Assembly: GCF_004569505.1 (NCBI RefSeq)
Contig: NZ_SPPK01000002.1
Coordinates: 992,001-1,056,000 of the forward strand
Length of the DNA stretch: 64,000 bases
From: Dysgonomonas mossii
GTDB taxonomy: Bacteria > Bacteroidota > Bacteroidia > Bacteroidales > Dysgonomonadaceae
Direction: 5' to 3'
Positions 62,049 to 64,000 of the stretch are shown here, piece after piece (position 1 is the first letter of the stretch; each line of letters starts with the position of its first letter). The position numbers and the translations under genes were made by a program. Below the pieces are notes generated by a model. That model was not told the DNA's origin and ran no database searches. It was given only the letters and a program-made list of their open reading frames with translations.

Positions 62049-63428
62049 CTAGTTCATATAATCCCACATTGGTAACTGTATCGGTTTTTGAGTCAAACAA
62101 CTTTGAGCCTTCGCATCCAAATACTTCTTATGTACCACTATACGAAACATATACTCGCTGAACCATTTATCAGTAAAAGTTAAGTATCCCTTATTCCCTG
62201 ATGCTGCACCCCAACTATTTTCAAACTCCCATTTAATCGGCTGATCGCTCATATCCGTATCACATCCAACAAGAGTCATGGCATGTGTCGATCCACTTTG
62301 GCGGGTTAAAATGCGCGCTTTTTTGTCCATCGACAAGTTTACACCCAGCAATGATTCATAATCATACATTTCGGGATCTAATATACCTGATTCTCTATTC
62401 ATTTGTTTGCCAACATCGCATGAAGCGTACATCGGCTCATTGCTTTTTATAGAGGCTAATGCTGCTTTCTTAATATCTTCATTTGGCAAGTTCAGATATA
62501 TCCAGTTTATACCTTCTATTGTGTTTTTATAATTCTGGATCTCATACAACTTGTAATATTCACGTGTAGGATCATTCATTATCATTATATAGTTGCTCGG
62601 AGAATAATCTTCCGGTGTAATCTGTTTATAAAACTGTTGAGGCGTATAGCTGCTGAGTTCTTTTACGCTTCCGTTTTTATCCTTATATCTCCATGTAAAC
62701 TGTTTTGGGGGCTCGCCAAGGCAAAGAACCAGAATCCGGTATACATCCTTCAAGATAGTTGCTTTTTCGTTTCTTAACTCCTGGGTCTTTTTCCCTAAAG
62801 CTGCTTGTTCGCGAAGATTATATCCTCCTCGACGCAGTTTTTCGTTTACAAGGTTAATCATCTGTCTCGTGTTATTCGAGTGTGCTGTTTCCGGCATTAC
62901 TTCTTGAGGTACAACACCATATTTTTGTCCAAGATTGTAATATAGATTCCAAACCCCACCATCACTTACAGGTGACTTGAAGAGATATTCTACGGTGCGA
63001 TCATTGAAAGAATCTTTGCTTGTTGCGATTATATTTTCTAAAAATAAATTTGATTTTTCAAATATATCCCAGAAATATAGATAATTGTGAGAGAAGTCAA
63101 ATTCACTCAGATTGTATTTATCGATGATGGAAGGGCGCAATACATTCATGGACGTAAACATCCAGCACCGTCCCGAACTTTTTTGATCAGTGATACCTTT
63201 AACATTTACCCGATATTTGAAGTAATGGTCTATTTTCCCTTGAAGGTTGTTGTTTAATGCATTTGCAGTAATGTTGGCATTTGATGTCAGAACGTTTTGG
63301 ATAGCCTTAGTAGCGGGGTCTTCTTTAAAGCTAGACTGTATTTCCTGTAATTCTTTCTCGGTGATACTTTGAGAAGAAACAGCAAGAGAAAAACATAGCA
63401 AAAATCCCGTGAATAGATGTTTTTTCAT
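62049..63428 (-). CDS. Exported C1 cysteine aminopeptidase (bleomycin hydrolase/PepC type)
   Basis: The 459-residue protein has a signal peptide (residues 1-20, MKKHLFTGFLLCFSLAVSSQ), unusual for a family that is mostly cytoplasmic. The catalytic Cys88 lies in QKSSGRCWMFTSMNVLRP, the His in SGSTHAMTLVG and the Asn in WEFENSWGAASGNKGY. The rest follows the C1B bleomycin-hydrolase fold with the SNYIMIMNDPTREYY segment. It should trim N-terminal residues from peptides in the periplasm, complementing the S46 and M16 peptidases. A -7 box lies upstream. Confidence 0.92.
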   Translation of the reverse strand: MKKHLFTGFLLCFSLAVSSQSITEKELQEIQSSFKEDPATKAIQNVLTSNANITANALNNNLQGKIDHYFKYRVNVKGITDQKSSGRCWMFTSMNVLRPSIIDKYNLSEFDFSHNYLYFWDIFEKSNLFLENIIATSKDSFNDRTVEYLFKSPVSDGGVWNLYYNLGQKYGVVPQEVMPETAHSNNTRQMINLVNEKLRRGGYNLREQAALGKKTQELRNEKATILKDVYRILVLCLGEPPKQFTWRYKDKNGSVKELSSYTPQQFYKQITPEDYSPSNYIMIMNDPTREYYKLYEIQNYKNTIEGINWIYLNLPNEDIKKAALASIKSNEPMYASCDVGKQMNRESGILDPEMYDYESLLGVNLSMDKKARILTRQSGSTHAMTLVGCDTDMSDQPIKWEFENSWGAASGNKGYLTFTDKWFSEYMFRIVVHKKYLDAKAQSCLTQKPIQLPMWDYMN

Positions 63429-63470
63429 AAAATATGTCTTTTATATTTGAATGTAGAATAACTAATTATG

Positions 63471-63478
63471 CAAAAATA
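63471..63478 (-). promoter_or_regulatory. -7 box for the C1 peptidase gene
   Basis: The minus strand reads TATTTTTG (TAnnTTTG), 43 bases upstream of the start. Confidence 0.45.
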
Positions 63479-63563
63479 CGAAATATTGATAGATATTTGT
63501 TCTACATGCTGATTATAATAAATATTTGTTTAAACATAATGCTTAATCTTCATCAAAGACTTT

Positions 63564-63571
63564 TATCTTTG
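63564..63571 (+). promoter_or_regulatory. -7 box for the MFS transporter gene
   Basis: TATCTTTG matches TAnnTTTG and lies 26 bases before the MFS start. Confidence 0.5.
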
Positions 63572-63596
63572 CATCGTTAAAAAAAATATCTAAGAA

Positions 63597-64000
63597 ATGA
63601 CTTCAGAAATACAACCGGCATATTCGAAACAAAGAATTAGATATGCTGTTTTATCTATTTTTATTGCTCAAGGATTATGCTTTGCCAGTTGGGCCAGCCG
63701 CCTTCCGGATATAAAGAAAGATTTTAATGTCGAAAGTTATCTACATTACGGACTATTAATGTTTCTCCTTCCGATGGGAAAGTTTATCGCTATTCCTGCA
63801 GTTGGTTTTCTACTTCCTCGTTTAGGTAGTAAAAAAACTGTTTTAATTAGCATTATCGGATATGCGCTGTCCTTGTTTTTGGTTAGTATTGTACCCGGAA
63901 TTACAGGATTAGGGATAACATTGTTCTTGTTCGGTATATTTTGGAATATGACTGATATTTCGTTGAATACGCAGGCTATTGAAGTTGAACGTATATACGG
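63597..64000 (+). CDS. MFS transporter, 3' end outside window
   Basis: The frame starts MTSEIQPAYSKQRIRYAVLS and runs to the window edge (134 residues seen). At least three or four hydrophobic helices are visible, with FIAQGLCFASWASRLPDIKKDF in the first loop and a basic loop LPRLGSKKTVL between helices 2 and 3, the major-facilitator pattern. The first segment resembles YbjJ/FucP-like members that often export or import sugars or drugs. Substrate cannot be assigned from this fragment. Confidence 0.85.
   Translation, partial: MTSEIQPAYSKQRIRYAVLSIFIAQGLCFASWASRLPDIKKDFNVESYLHYGLLMFLLPMGKFIAIPAVGFLLPRLGSKKTVLISIIGYALSLFLVSIVPGITGLGITLFLFGIFWNMTDISLNTQAIEVERIY

Overview
The window is a 64 kb chromosomal piece of an AT-rich Gram-negative Bacteroidota, most likely Bacteroidales (Dysgonomonadaceae/Porphyromonadaceae-like). 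The evidence is Bacteroidetes -7 boxes (TAnnTTTG, once with a well-spaced TTTG -33) in front of many genes, a fused SecDF, PorT and GldB-like proteins, an S46 dipeptidyl-peptidase, an ECF sigma/FecR pair, a SusC-like TonB receptor and many Sec lipoproteins. The exact genus is inference. I see no phage, insertion sequence, CRISPR array or rRNA; the only RNA gene is an initiator tRNA.

Layout. 1-7.0 kb: the 3' part of secDF, then dnaB, a GldB-like lipoprotein, tsaD, a YtxH-like protein and a NifX-like small protein. 7-11 kb: an AraC regulator divergent from a small outer-membrane barrel, then lgt-fprA. 11.4-16.2 kb: a glycogen/alpha-glucan set (debranching enzyme, GT4 synthase, GH57 protein). 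16.3-17.8 kb: a lipoprotein and a radical SAM/SPASM enzyme with overlapping stop and start codons. 17.8-25 kb: RDD protein divergent from a compact SpoIIM / membrane protein / DUF4129 / DUF4350 / MoxR / DUF58 operon. 25-32 kb: hemW, an acyl-CoA synthetase, a flippase-like protein and a DPP7-type S46 peptidase. 32-37 kb: an ECF sigma/anti-sigma pair flanked by two related carboxypeptidase-regulatory-domain proteins. 36.7-45 kb: an iron alcohol dehydrogenase, a TonB receptor, dnaE and trxA. 45-53 kb: an M16 protease, an EEP-fold hydrolase, a DgkA-like kinase, a small lipoprotein, aroC, a YgbA-type protein, porT, a 55-residue ferredoxin and a lipoprotein. 53-64 kb: tRNA-fMet, DUF3078, a collagen-like lipoprotein with a 10 x 19-residue repeat lipoprotein, a hydrolase, a porin, a second hydrolase, prmA, a secreted C1 peptidase and the start of an MFS transporter.

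How genes fit together. The best candidates for poorly described biology are the radical SAM/lipoprotein pair, the MoxR membrane operon, the sigma-factor locus whose output protein has a TonB-type STN signalling domain but no beta barrel, and the repeat-lipoprotein/collagen-like pair. In the glycogen set the GH57 protein appears to have Asn where the catalytic Asp is expected, which hints at a non-hydrolytic role. Functions are assigned from motifs read by eye; no database search was run.
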